From Streptomyces cahuitamycinicus (GTDB lineage Bacteria; Actinomycetota; Actinomycetes; Streptomycetales; Streptomycetaceae), in contig NZ_POUC01000018.1 of assembly GCF_002891435.1 (NCBI RefSeq), positions 1 through 43,579 of the forward strand: 43,579 nt of DNA, written 5' to 3'. The position numbers and the translations under genes were made by a program. This document shows positions 1 to 8,068 of the stretch, one piece after another (position 1 is the stretch's first letter; every line of letters starts with the position of its first letter). Under the pieces are notes generated by a model. It saw only the letters and a list, made by a program, of their open reading frames with translations, had not been told where the DNA came from and searched no databases.

Positions 1-653
1 GGCCGGTCGGTCGCGGCGCCGAGAGCGGACTCGGGCAGCGGTGCGGAGAGGATCGCGGCGATCTCGGGCCGGGGCGCGGGCTGCGGCGCGCACGCCCCGG
101 CGTAGTCCTTGGCGCGGACGGCCTTGGTGATCCAGGTGCGGTCCAGCACGCGCCGCTCGTCGGCCTCGGCGACCAGGTCCTCGGACTGGTTGTAGTCGCC
201 GTCGGCGGCCTGGACGGCCCACAGGTGGACGGCGACGCCGTGCTCCTTGGCGGCCATCATGCCGGGCAGCAGGTCGCCGTCGCCGGTGACGAGGACGACG
301 TCGGAGCAGGCGCGGTTGCGGGCCAGTTCGGTCAGCTCGGCGTGCATCGCCGCGTCCACGCCCTTCTGCGCCCAGCGGCCGTCGCTGCGGGTCAGGGCGC
401 CGAGCCGGACGGTGACCCGGGGCATCACGCGCAGTCTGCGGTGCTCGGGCTGCGGGACGCGGTCGGGGGCGCCGTCGAACCAGTAGATACGCAGCAGTGG
501 CTGCTGTGTGTCGGATTCGGCGCGCTCACGAAGCCCCTGGATGAGGGCGGCGTGGTCGACGGTGATCCGGGACCGCGAGGGCTCCCCGGCGAGGAGACTC
601 GCCGCGGCTCCCAGCAGATACCCAGCGTCCACCAGGACGATGCAGCGGTCCAC
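1..653 (-). CDS. NYN-domain (PIN-like) protein, 3' end outside window
   Basis: Partial gene read on the minus strand and leaving the window at base 1, so the C-terminus is missing. The protein starts VDRCIVLVDAGYLL and shows the NYN/LabA-type layout: an N-terminal Asp in VLVDAGY, a middle KGVDAAMHAEL, then VLVTGDGDLLPGM with the acidic pair of a PIN-like metal site. The family is predicted to be RNA-processing nucleases; the substrate of this one is unknown. The GTG at 653 is chosen because an AGGG lies 8 nt upstream. An in-frame GTG at 662 is possible but has no well-spaced ribosome binding site. It is divergent from the small basic gene at 875. Family assignment is confident, function is not. 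Confidence 0.8.
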   Translation of the reverse strand, partial: MDRCIVLVDAGYLLGAAASLLAGEPSRSRITVDHAALIQGLRERAESDTQQPLLRIYWFDGAPDRVPQPEHRRLRVMPRVTVRLGALTRSDGRWAQKGVDAAMHAELTELARNRACSDVVLVTGDGDLLPGMMAAKEHGVAVHLWAVQAADGDYNQSEDLVAEADERRVLDRTWITKAVRAKDYAGACAPQPAPRPEIAAILSAPLPESALGAATDR

Positions 654-874
654 GCGACTCACCCTCTTCCCAGGAGGTTTGCTTCGGGCTTGCTTCGAGT
701 CTGCCCGACGGCGCGAAGGTTAACGGCCGGAACTCGATCTTCGGCGTGGCGTTTCGGGACGGGCCGCTCCGACCAGCCCTGTCACACACGGTAATTGTCC
801 GACATGCGATCGTTGTCGGCCTGTGTGAATCTGGTCCCGGCCCTGGCCCCTAGTCCCCCACAGGAGGCATCACC
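654..874. other. Divergent intergenic region between NYN gene and small basic-protein gene
   Basis: About 220 bases without a convincing gene; short frames here overlap in several phases and lack ribosome binding sites. It must hold the promoters for both flanking genes. CCGACA and TGTCGG form a short inverted repeat near 808-828 upstream of the plus-strand gene. I see no clear -35/-10 pair. Confidence 0.4.
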
Positions 875-1042
875 ATGGCCAAGAACAAGAACCGTGACCG
901 TAAGCAGCAGCGTCCGACCGAGCGTGGTCAGCGGGCGGACCGCAACCCCGCCTCGCAGACGGAGCCCCAGCCCGAGGTCGAGGTGACCCCCGGCGAGATG
1001 GCGCCGTCCGGCAAGCGAAAGCGCAGCTTCGGCCACAACTGA
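875..1042 (+). CDS. Small basic hypothetical protein (55 aa)
   Basis: Short gene of 56 codons including the stop. It has a strong ribosome binding site (AGGAGG, 6 nt before the ATG) and a perfect hairpin terminator 38 nt after its TGA. The product starts MAKNKNRDRKQQRPTERGQR, has a central Pro/Glu-rich stretch (TEPQPEVEVTPGE) and ends GKRKRSFGHN. It is highly charged, with no membrane segment, signal peptide or cysteine, and is probably disordered. I do not recognise a functional family. Proteins of this kind occur in Streptomyces as conserved hypotheticals, and the basic ends could bind nucleic acid, but that is inference. The ribosome binding site and terminator make it a real gene. Confidence 0.75.
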   Translation: MAKNKNRDRKQQRPTERGQRADRNPASQTEPQPEVEVTPGEMAPSGKRKRSFGHN

Positions 1043-1079
1043 CATCTGCGTGACGGCTGTTGAGCCCACGCACATGCAC

Positions 1080-1111
1080 GAGGGGCGTACCCGGTGACGG
1101 GTACGCCCCTC
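1080..1111. terminator. Hairpin terminator, convergent
   Basis: Perfect 14-bp stem (GAGGGGCGTACCCG at 1080-1093 with its complement at 1098-1111) and a GTGA loop. It lies between the small basic gene (+) and the 3' end of dnaE (-), so it can serve both. There is no U-tract, as is common in Streptomyces. Confidence 0.8.
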
Positions 1112-1134
1112 AAGCGCATCAAGTGCCGTGCGTC

Positions 1135-1200
1135 GCCCGGCCGGGCAGGACGGCCACCCGGCCAGGCGGGACGGTCATCCGGCCAGGCAGGACGGTCCGA
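1135..1200. repeat. Three imperfect tandem copies of about 21 bp at the dnaE 3' end
   Basis: Three consecutive copies of a unit resembling GGCCAGGCRGGACGGTCATC run from about 1138 to 1200. The last copy overlaps the final codons and stop of dnaE (stop at 1175-1177); the others lie just beyond it. They probably arose by slippage. Confidence 0.55.
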
Positions 1201-4200
1201 GCAGCACCTTCAGGTCACCGAAGAGCGCCGGGTCCGGCTTCACCCGGTGCCGGTCCAGCCGCAGCACGGTCGTCTTGGTCGGTCCCTGGAGCTTGATCCG
1301 GACCTCGCTGTCGCCCTTGTGGTGACTGAGGACCTCGCCGAGGCGGCTGACCAGCGGCGGAGTGACCCTGGTGGCCGGGATGGTGAGGACCACGGGCGCG
1401 TTGGTGCCCGCGTTCGACAGGTCCGGCACCATCAGCTCCATCGCGACGAGCCGCGGGATGTCCTCGCGCTTGTCGAGGCGGCCCTTGACGAACACCACGG
1501 CGTCCTCGACGAGTTGGGTCGAGACGAGCTGATAGGTCGCCGGGAAGAACATGCACTCGATCGAGCCGGCGAGGTCCTCGACGGTGGCGATGGCCCAGGC
1601 GTTGCCCTGCTTGGTCATCTTGCGCTGCAGGCCCGAGATGATGCCGCCGATGGTGACGACCGCGCCGTCGGAGTGCTCGCCCCCGGTCAGCTGGGAGATG
1701 CCCGCGTCGGCCTTGTCCGACAGGATGTGCTCCAGGCCGAACAGCGGGTGGTCGGAGACGTACAGACCGAGCATCTCCCGCTCCTGGGCGAGCAGATAGG
1801 TCTTGTCCCACTCGTCCGGGGAGAAGTCCACGTCGAGCCCGAACCCCGGCTCGCTGGTCTCGGCCTCGCCCATGCCGCCGAAGAGGTCGAACTGGCCCTC
1901 GGCCTCCTTGCGCTTGACCGCGACCACGTTGTCGATCATCGGCTCGTAGTGCGCGGTGAGGCCCTTGCGGGTGTGGCCCATGGCGTCGAAGGCGCCGGCC
2001 TTGATCAGGGATTCGGTGGTGCGCTTGTTGCAGACCACCGCCTCCACCTTGTCGAGGTAGTCCGGGAAGGAGACGTACTTCCCCTTGGCCTTGCGGCACC
2101 TGATGATCGACTCGACCACGTTCGTACCGACGTTGCGGACGGCGGAGAGGCCGAAGAGGATCACGTCGTCGCCCTGGGCCGCGAAGTTGGCCATCGACTC
2201 GTTGACGTCCGGCGGGAGCACCTTGATGCCCATGCGGCGGCACTCGTTGAGGTAGACGGCCGACTTGTCCTTGTCGTCCTTCACTGATGTGAGGAGCGCG
2301 GCCATGTACTCGGCGGGGTGGTTCGCCTTGAGGTACGCCGTCCAGTACGAGACCAGTCCGTACGCGGCGGAGTGCGCCTTGTTGAACGCGTAGCCGGCGA
2401 AGGGGACCAGCACGTCCCACAGGGCCTGGATGGCCTCGTCGCTGAAGCCCTTCTTGCGGGCGCCCGCCTGGAAGAGGACGAAGTTCTTCGCGAGCTCCTC
2501 GGGCTTCTTCTTGCCCATCACGCGGCGGAGGATGTCGGCCTCGCCGAGGGAGTAGCCGGCGATGATCTGGGCGGCCTTCTGCACCTGCTCCTGGTAGACG
2601 ATCAGGCCGTGGGTGACGTCCAGGACCTCCCTGAGCGGCTCCTCCAGCTCGGGGTGGATCGGTGTGATGTCCTGCTGCCCGTTCTTGCGCAGGGCGTAGT
2701 TCGTGTGGGAGTTCATGCCCATCGGGCCCGGGCGGTACAGGGCCGACACGGCGGAGATGTCTTCGAAGTTGTCCGGCTTCATCAGCCGGAGCAGGGAGCG
2801 CATGGGGCCGCCGTCGAACTGGAAGACGCCGAGGGTGTCGCCGCGCTGGAGCAGTTCGAAGGTCGTGGGGTCGTCGAGCGGGAGGCTCAGGAGATCGATG
2901 TCGATCCCCTTGTTGGACTTCACCATCTTGACGGCGTCGTCCATGATCGTCAGGTTGCGCAGGCCCAGGAAGTCCATCTTCAGCAGGCCGAGCGACTCAC
3001 AGCTCGGGTAGTCCCACTGGGTGATGGTGACCTTGTCCGTGTGCCTGACCCAGACGGGGACGTGGTCGGTGATGGTCTCGCTGGACATGATCACGCCGGC
3101 GGCGTGCACGCCCATCTGCCGGACCAGGCCCTCGACGCCCTTGGCGGTGTCGATGACCTTCTTCACGTCCGGCTCGTTCTCGTACATCGCCCGGATCTCG
3201 CCGGCCTCCGAGTAGCGGGGGTGCTCGGGGTTGGTGATGCCGTCGAGGTTGATGCCCTTGCCCAGGACGTCGGCGGGCATGGCCTTGGTGAGGCGGTCGC
3301 CCATCGCGTAGGGGTAGCCCAGCACGCGCGCCGAGTCCTTGATCGCGTTCTTGGCCTTGATGGTGCCGTACGTGCCGATCATGGCGACCTTGTCGGCGCC
3401 GTACTTCTCCGTCACGTAGCGGATCACCTCGACGCGCCGGCGCTCGTCGAAGTCGATGTCGACATCGGGCATGGAGATGCGCTCGGGGTTGAGGAACCGC
3501 TCGAAGATCAGGCCGTGCGGGATCGGGTCGAGGTCCGTGATGCCGAGGGCGTAGGCGACGATCGAGCCGGCCGCGGAGCCCCGGCCGGGGCCGACCGCGA
3601 TGCCCTGCTTCTTGGCCCACATGATGAAGTCGGCGACCACGAGGAAGTAGCCCGGGAAGCCCATCGAGATGATGGTGTCCATCTCGTACTCGACCTGCTT
3701 CATGCGGTCGTCCGGGATGCCGTCCGGGAAGCGGCGGTTCATGCCGCGCAGGGTCTCCTCGCGGAACCAGCTGACCTCGGTGTAGCCCTCGGGGATGTCG
3801 AACTTGGGCATCAGGTCGCGCTTCTCGAACATGCCCGTGGTGTCGACCATCTCGGCGATCAGGCGGGTGTTGGCGCAGCCCTCCTGCCAGGCGTCCGAGG
3901 AGTCGATGGCGTACATCTCGTCGGTGGACTTGAGGTAGTAGCCGGTGCCGTCGAACCTGAAGCGGTCGGGGTCGGAGAGGTTCTTGCCGGTCTGGATGCA
4001 CAGCAGGGCGTCGTGGGCGACCGACTCGTGCGCGTACGTGTAGTGCGAGTCGTTGGTGACCAGCGGGGGGATGCCGAGCTTCTTGCCGATCTCCAGCAGG
4101 CCGTCGCGGACCCGGTGCTCGATCTCGATGCCGTGGTCCATCAGCTCCAGGAAGTAGCGGTCCTTGCCGAAGATGTCCTGGTAGTCGGCGGCGGCCTTGA

Positions 4201-4714
4201 GGGCCTCGTCGAAGTGGCCGAGGCGCAGCCGGGTCTGGACCTCGCCGGAGGGGCAGCCGGTGGAGGCGACGATCCCCTCGGACCACTTCGCGATGGTCTC
4301 CTTGTCCATCCGGGGCCACTTCTGCAGCCAGCCCTCGGCGTACGCGTCGGAGGACAGCCGGAAGAGGTTGTGCAGGCCGGTCGAGTTCACGGCCCACATC
4401 GTCTTGTGGGTGTAACCGCCGGAGCCGGAGACGTCGTCCCGCTTCTGGTGCGGCTGGCCCCACTGGATCTTGCGCTTGTTGCGCCGGGACTCGGGGGCGA
4501 CATAGGCCTCGATCCCGATGATCGGGGTCACTCCGGACTTCTGGGCGGTGTGGAAGAAGTCGTAGGCGCCGTGGAGGTTGCCGTGGTCGGACATGGCGAT
4601 GTGCGTCATGCCCATCTCGTTGCACGCGTTGAACATGTCCTTCAGCCGCGCGGCACCGTCCAGCAGCGAGTACTGGGTGTGGACGTGCAGGTGCGTGAAC
4701 GGCGGCTTTGACAC
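1175..4714 (-). CDS. dnaE: DNA polymerase III subunit alpha
   Basis: Replicative DNA polymerase catalytic subunit, 1179 aa, the usual length for actinobacterial DnaE. The N-terminal PHP domain opens with HLHVHTQYS at residues 8-16. The palm carries the catalytic aspartates in PDVDIDFDERR near residue 414, preceded by GPGRGSAAGS near 373. The helix-hairpin-helix region lies around 825, and the OB-fold (VVTIGGIISGLQ) around 1010-1095. The frame stays open upstream to 4873, but the GTG at 4714 matches the family N-terminus (SKPPFTHLHVHTQYS) and has a GGAGG 9 nt upstream. It is a single gene, divergent from the DUF2252 gene. Its last codons fall in a small tandem repeat. It is intact with no missing motif seen. 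Confidence 0.97.
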   Translation of the reverse strand: MSKPPFTHLHVHTQYSLLDGAARLKDMFNACNEMGMTHIAMSDHGNLHGAYDFFHTAQKSGVTPIIGIEAYVAPESRRNKRKIQWGQPHQKRDDVSGSGGYTHKTMWAVNSTGLHNLFRLSSDAYAEGWLQKWPRMDKETIAKWSEGIVASTGCPSGEVQTRLRLGHFDEALKAAADYQDIFGKDRYFLELMDHGIEIEHRVRDGLLEIGKKLGIPPLVTNDSHYTYAHESVAHDALLCIQTGKNLSDPDRFRFDGTGYYLKSTDEMYAIDSSDAWQEGCANTRLIAEMVDTTGMFEKRDLMPKFDIPEGYTEVSWFREETLRGMNRRFPDGIPDDRMKQVEYEMDTIISMGFPGYFLVVADFIMWAKKQGIAVGPGRGSAAGSIVAYALGITDLDPIPHGLIFERFLNPERISMPDVDIDFDERRRVEVIRYVTEKYGADKVAMIGTYGTIKAKNAIKDSARVLGYPYAMGDRLTKAMPADVLGKGINLDGITNPEHPRYSEAGEIRAMYENEPDVKKVIDTAKGVEGLVRQMGVHAAGVIMSSETITDHVPVWVRHTDKVTITQWDYPSCESLGLLKMDFLGLRNLTIMDDAVKMVKSNKGIDIDLLSLPLDDPTTFELLQRGDTLGVFQFDGGPMRSLLRLMKPDNFEDISAVSALYRPGPMGMNSHTNYALRKNGQQDITPIHPELEEPLREVLDVTHGLIVYQEQVQKAAQIIAGYSLGEADILRRVMGKKKPEELAKNFVLFQAGARKKGFSDEAIQALWDVLVPFAGYAFNKAHSAAYGLVSYWTAYLKANHPAEYMAALLTSVKDDKDKSAVYLNECRRMGIKVLPPDVNESMANFAAQGDDVILFGLSAVRNVGTNVVESIIRCRKAKGKYVSFPDYLDKVEAVVCNKRTTESLIKAGAFDAMGHTRKGLTAHYEPMIDNVVAVKRKEAEGQFDLFGGMGEAETSEPGFGLDVDFSPDEWDKTYLLAQEREMLGLYVSDHPLFGLEHILSDKADAGISQLTGGEHSDGAVVTIGGIISGLQRKMTKQGNAWAIATVEDLAGSIECMFFPATYQLVSTQLVEDAVVFVKGRLDKREDIPRLVAMELMVPDLSNAGTNAPVVLTIPATRVTPPLVSRLGEVLSHHKGDSEVRIKLQGPTKTTVLRLDRHRVKPDPALFGDLKVLLGPSCLAG

Positions 4715-4929
4715 GGCTGCGGCCTCCAGGGGGAACGGGGTCGGACGGGGTCCGGCAGGCTGCGGAGAGTCTGGGGGACAGCGTCGAAGTCTATGCCTCG
4801 GCACTGACACCTGGAGGGCCGACCCGCGTACCTTCGTGCGAGGCTTCGCGGGCACTCCCGCGGGCCGCCGCACGTTAGGCAGAGGGCGGACCTGCCGCCC
4901 CGAACGTATGCACCAGGAGGCACCCAGCG
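4715..4929. other. Divergent intergenic region dnaE / DUF2252 gene
   Basis: 215 bases that should hold the promoter of dnaE (-) and that of the DUF2252 gene (+). Apart from the two ribosome binding sites I see no clear -35/-10 pair or inverted repeat. The open dnaE frame across part of it (to 4873) has no recognised homology. Confidence 0.4.
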
Positions 4930-6270
4930 ATGTCGTTCCCGCCGCTCGACGACGAGCACCGCGGTGAGGAGATCCTCGCCGTCATCGACACCGCCTTCGG
5001 GCAGCTGCTGGCCGCCGACCCGGCCGCGTTCCGCGTCAAGTTCCGCAAGATGGCCGCCTCGGCCTTCGCCTTCTACCGGGGCACGGCCGGGCTGTTCTAC
5101 CACGACCTCACCATGTCTGATCAGTTCGGGTCGAAGCGGGGCGGCCCGTACCTGGACGAGCGCACCTCGCGCGTGTGGATCCACGGCGACCTGCACGCGG
5201 AGAACTTCGGCACGTACATGGACGCCAACGGCCGCCTGATCTTCAATGTCAACGACTTCGACGAGGCCTACGTCGGCCCCTTCACCTGGGACCTGAAGCG
5301 CTTCGCCGCCTCCGTCGCCCTCATCGGGTACGCGAAGGCCCTCGCCGACGAGCAGATCACCGAGCTGGTGCGGGTGTACGCGGGCGCGTACCGGGAGCGG
5401 ATCCACGCCCTGGCGACGGGCGCGAAGAGCGACGAGGTGCCGCCGTTCACGCTGGACACCGCGCAGGGCCCGCTGCTGGACGCGTTGCGTGACGCCCGCT
5501 CGCTGACCCGCTTCGGCCTGCTGGACTCGATGACGGAGATCCGCGACTTCGAGCGCCGCTTCGCCCCGGGAGGCGGCTCGGTCGAGCTGGACGCGGCCAC
5601 GCGCTACAAGGTCCTCGCCGCCTTCGACGGCTACCTGGAGACGCTCCCTGACAGCTCCCTGGCCCGCCCGGACTCCTACCGTGTGAAGGACGTCGTCGGG
5701 CGGCGCGGCATCGGCATCGGCTCGGCGGGGCTGCCGTCGTACAACATCCTGCTGGAGGGGCACAGCGACGCCCTGGAGAACGATGTCGTGATCTACATCA
5801 AGCAGGCCCAGACCCCGGCCGTCTCCCGGCACATCACGGACCAGGCGATCCGCGGCTACTTCCAGCACGAGGGGCACCGCACGGTCATCTCCCAGCGCGC
5901 CCTGCAGGCGCACGCCGACCCGTGGCTGGGCTGGACCGAGCTGGACGGCGCGGGCCAGCTGGTCGCCGAGGTCTCGCCGTACGCGGTGGACCTCGACTGG
6001 GGCGACATCGACGACCCGGAGGAGATCGCCCAGGTGGTGGCCGACCTCGGCCGGGCGACGGCCACGATGCACTCGGCGGCGGACGACCAGTCCGGCGAGT
6101 CCCTGGTGCCGTTCTCCACGGAGCGGGCCATCGACGCGGCGATCGCGGCCGACGAGGAGGGCTTCGCGCCGATGCTGATCGACTTCGCGCACAGCTACGG
6201 GGCCCGCGCGCGTGCCGACCACCAGACCTTCGTGGACCTGTTCCGCAACGGCCGGATCCCGGGCCTGTAA
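4930..6270 (+). CDS. DUF2252 domain-containing protein
   Basis: 446-aa soluble protein of the DUF2252 family. It shows the family's kinase-like motifs: FYRGTAGLFYHDL near residues 53-65, HGDLH at 85-89 followed by AENF, and NDFDE at 108-112 followed by DLKRFAAS. HGDxH and the downstream acidic motif resemble the catalytic and metal-binding loops of aminoglycoside-phosphotransferase/choline-kinase folds, so a small-molecule kinase is a reasonable inference. The substrate is unknown. The ATG at 4930 is preceded by CAGGAGG at a good distance. It is the first of a run of plus-strand genes, but the next start is 71 nt away, so an operon is uncertain. Confidence 0.88.
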   Translation: MSFPPLDDEHRGEEILAVIDTAFGQLLAADPAAFRVKFRKMAASAFAFYRGTAGLFYHDLTMSDQFGSKRGGPYLDERTSRVWIHGDLHAENFGTYMDANGRLIFNVNDFDEAYVGPFTWDLKRFAASVALIGYAKALADEQITELVRVYAGAYRERIHALATGAKSDEVPPFTLDTAQGPLLDALRDARSLTRFGLLDSMTEIRDFERRFAPGGGSVELDAATRYKVLAAFDGYLETLPDSSLARPDSYRVKDVVGRRGIGIGSAGLPSYNILLEGHSDALENDVVIYIKQAQTPAVSRHITDQAIRGYFQHEGHRTVISQRALQAHADPWLGWTELDGAGQLVAEVSPYAVDLDWGDIDDPEEIAQVVADLGRATATMHSAADDQSGESLVPFSTERAIDAAIAADEEGFAPMLIDFAHSYGARARADHQTFVDLFRNGRIPGL

Positions 6271-6332
6271 GGACCCCTGAGCCGGGGCTTTGGCCATCCG
6301 CTCACTCACAGGCATCCTTTAGGGGTCCCTTA
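6269..6332. repeat. Imperfect inverted repeat between DUF2252 gene and membrane-protein gene
   Basis: TAAGGACCCCT at 6269-6279 is matched by AGGGGTCCCTTA at 6321-6332 (one extra C), with a C/G-rich inner part that could fold further. It starts in the stop codon of the upstream gene and ends just before the next ATG. It could be a terminator or a leader hairpin. Confidence 0.4.
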
Positions 6333-6341
6333 CCGGTCCCC

Positions 6342-7055
6342 ATGACAGACTCTCCTTTCGCTATGGACATATCCGGGATCCAGCTCAGAGCCGTACGCGC
6401 GGCGCTGTTCACGGCCGTGGTCGTGACGCTCAGCACCGCGTCGCACGTACTGCTGTCCCAGGCTCCGCTGCCGGTTGGCACGGTGGCCGCGGTCGCCGCC
6501 GCCGTGTTCGTGATCGCGTTCGCCCTGGCGGGCCGGGAGCGCTCCTTCGGGAGGATCTCGGCCCTGCTGATCCCGCTGGAACTGGCCGCCGACACGGTGT
6601 TCACCACCGGTCAGCACGCCTGTTACGGCCGCGCGGGCGGTCCGGTCACCGGGCCACTGCGCTCGGTCGGCCTGGATGTGCTCTGCGGCGGCGGAGAGGT
6701 CGGCACCCCTCTGGCCCGGATGGCCGGGGCCACCGGCACCGACCGGCTGGCGGCCACGGTCGCCCATGCCGAACCGGTCACCGCCTGGCTGCTGCTCGGC
6801 GCGCACATCGGCGTCGGGCTCATCGCCGCCGTCTGGCTGCGCCGCGGCGAGCGTGCCCTGGCCCAGCTGCTGCGGGCGGTGACGGCGACGACGTTCCGGC
6901 CGCTGCTGCTGGCGGTCGCCGCGGTCGCGGTGGAGCGGGCCCCGGCCGGACGGCGCCTGGAGCGTGCCGCCGACCGCACGCCCACAGCCCGCGACCGGAT
7001 CCTCACGTACTCCCTGGGGCGGCGTGGACCGCCGTGCTCACCCGCCTTCGCGTAA
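6342..7055 (+). CDS. Hypothetical integral membrane protein (237 aa)
   Basis: Predicted multi-pass membrane protein of 237 aa that I cannot place in a named family. Hydrophobic stretches lie near residues 17-37, 45-65, 75-90, 145-165 and 180-195. Histidines and cysteines sit at the membrane edges (ASHVLLS, GQHACYG, VLCGGG, GAHIGVG), and the C-terminus is short and basic. The frame is open far upstream inside the DUF2252 gene, but ATG 6342 gives a sensible N-terminus (MTDSPFAMDISG). ATG 6363 is an alternative; neither has a strong ribosome binding site. The thioredoxin-like membrane protein downstream could be functionally linked, perhaps in redox or metal handling outside the membrane, but that is inference from adjacency. 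Confidence 0.7.
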   Translation: MTDSPFAMDISGIQLRAVRAALFTAVVVTLSTASHVLLSQAPLPVGTVAAVAAAVFVIAFALAGRERSFGRISALLIPLELAADTVFTTGQHACYGRAGGPVTGPLRSVGLDVLCGGGEVGTPLARMAGATGTDRLAATVAHAEPVTAWLLLGAHIGVGLIAAVWLRRGERALAQLLRAVTATTFRPLLLAVAAVAVERAPAGRRLERAADRTPTARDRILTYSLGRRGPPCSPAFA

Positions 7056-7118
7056 GGCACCCCCGTCGCTGGAGGCTCCTGCGCCTCCCCGCGGCCCTTC
7101 GAGCACCAGCAGTCCCCC

Positions 7119-7124
7119 TACGTT
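7119..7124 (+). promoter_or_regulatory. Candidate -10 element (TACGTT) for the thioredoxin-like gene
   Basis: TACGTT fits the Streptomyces TANNNT -10 pattern. It lies 42 nt before the ATG at 7167, in the 111-nt gap after the membrane gene. The predicted transcript would begin near GCACACacagGTGTGC, a small hairpin before the GGAG. No good -35 is seen. Confidence 0.3.
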
Positions 7125-7166
7125 TCCCGCACACACAGGTGTGCGCGTCCCCACGGAGAAACCACC

Positions 7167-7976
7167 ATGAGCAAGCGGAACAGCCAGGCGTCGAAGACGG
7201 CGGCCCGCGAGCGGCTGCGCATCGAGCGTGAGCGCGAGGCGAAGCGGGCGAAGACCAAGCGGCAGGTCATCGTCGCCTGCTCGATCGTCGGCGTCCTGGC
7301 GATAGCCGGCGGCATCGGCTACGCCGCCGTCCAGGCCAACAAGCCCACCCACTGGGAGGCGGTCAAGGACGAGAAGGTCGTCGCCCCGGCCAACACCACG
7401 GGCACCGACGGCACCACGGTCGTCATCGGCAAGGACTCGGCGAAGAAGACGCTGAAGATCTATGAGGACGCGCGCTGTCCCATCTGCGCCCAGTTCGAGC
7501 AGACGGTCGGTCCGACGGTGAAGAAGGACATCGACGACGGCAAGTACAAGATGCAGTTCGTCGGCGCCACCTTCATCGACAACAAGGACAACGGCGAGGG
7601 CTCCAAGAACGCGCTGAGCGCCCTGGGCGCCGCGCTGAACGTGAGCGACAAGGCCTTCCTCGACTACAAGGCCGCGCTGTACTCGGCGAAGTACCACCCG
7701 GAGGAGACGACCGACAAGTTCAAGGACGACAGCTACCTCATCAAGGTCGCGGACAGCGTCCCCGAGCTGAAGGGCAACAAGAAGTTCCAGGACGCGGTCG
7801 AGAAGGGAACCTACGACGCCTGGGCGATGGCCATGTCGAAGACCTTCGACGACAACAAGGAAGGCGTGAAGGGCACCCCTGCCTTCGTCATGGACGGTAA
7901 GCAGTTGAACGGCGGCAGCCCGCTGATGACGGTGGCCGACTTCAACCGGGTCGTGGGCGAGGCCCTCAAGAAGTGA
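7167..7976 (+). CDS. Membrane-anchored DsbA-like thioredoxin-fold protein
   Basis: 269-aa protein with a positively charged N-terminus (residues 1-32), one transmembrane segment near 33-55, and an extracytoplasmic thioredoxin/DsbA-like domain. The active site is CPIC at 104-107 in YEDARCPICAQFE, and the cis-proline loop is GTPAFVMDG near the C-terminus. The layout is that of actinobacterial DsbA-like (Thioredoxin_4) proteins, which form or exchange disulfides in secreted proteins. Its ATG has GGAG 8 nt upstream. It is followed by a strong hairpin terminator. The upstream membrane gene could be a partner. Function as an extracellular thiol-disulfide oxidoreductase is well supported; its substrates are unknown. 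Confidence 0.88.
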   Translation: MSKRNSQASKTAARERLRIEREREAKRAKTKRQVIVACSIVGVLAIAGGIGYAAVQANKPTHWEAVKDEKVVAPANTTGTDGTTVVIGKDSAKKTLKIYEDARCPICAQFEQTVGPTVKKDIDDGKYKMQFVGATFIDNKDNGEGSKNALSALGAALNVSDKAFLDYKAALYSAKYHPEETTDKFKDDSYLIKVADSVPELKGNKKFQDAVEKGTYDAWAMAMSKTFDDNKEGVKGTPAFVMDGKQLNGGSPLMTVADFNRVVGEALKK

Positions 7977-8006
7977 CGGCAGGCCGGGCACCGGTCGGCA
8001 TGTGAA

Positions 8007-8037
8007 GAGCGGGCGAACTTCCGGAGTTCGCCCGCTC
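8007..8037 (+). terminator. Hairpin terminator after thioredoxin-like gene
   Basis: Perfect 13-bp stem (GAGCGGGCGAACT at 8007-8019, complement at 8025-8037) with loop TCCGG, starting 31 nt past the stop. Its right arm may also be part of the phoD control region. Confidence 0.75.
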
Positions 8038-8054
8038 CGGCGCATACCGACCAG

Positions 8055-8060
8055 TAACCT
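8055..8060 (+). promoter_or_regulatory. Candidate -10 (TAACCT) for phoD, implying a leaderless transcript
   Basis: TAACCT fits TANNNT and ends 8 nt before the GTG at 8069, so transcription would start at or next to the start codon. No ribosome binding site is present, which agrees. GTTCGCCC at 8026-8033, near the -35 position, resembles half a PhoP direct-repeat unit (GTTCACCC). Confidence 0.4.
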
Positions 8061-8068
8061 GATCGGTC

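Noticed and set aside
2318..4711. 797-codon frame antisense to dnaE
   Set aside because: Same composition artefact; repetitive Val/Gly/Asp/His/Leu product, and dnaE is intact on the opposite strand.
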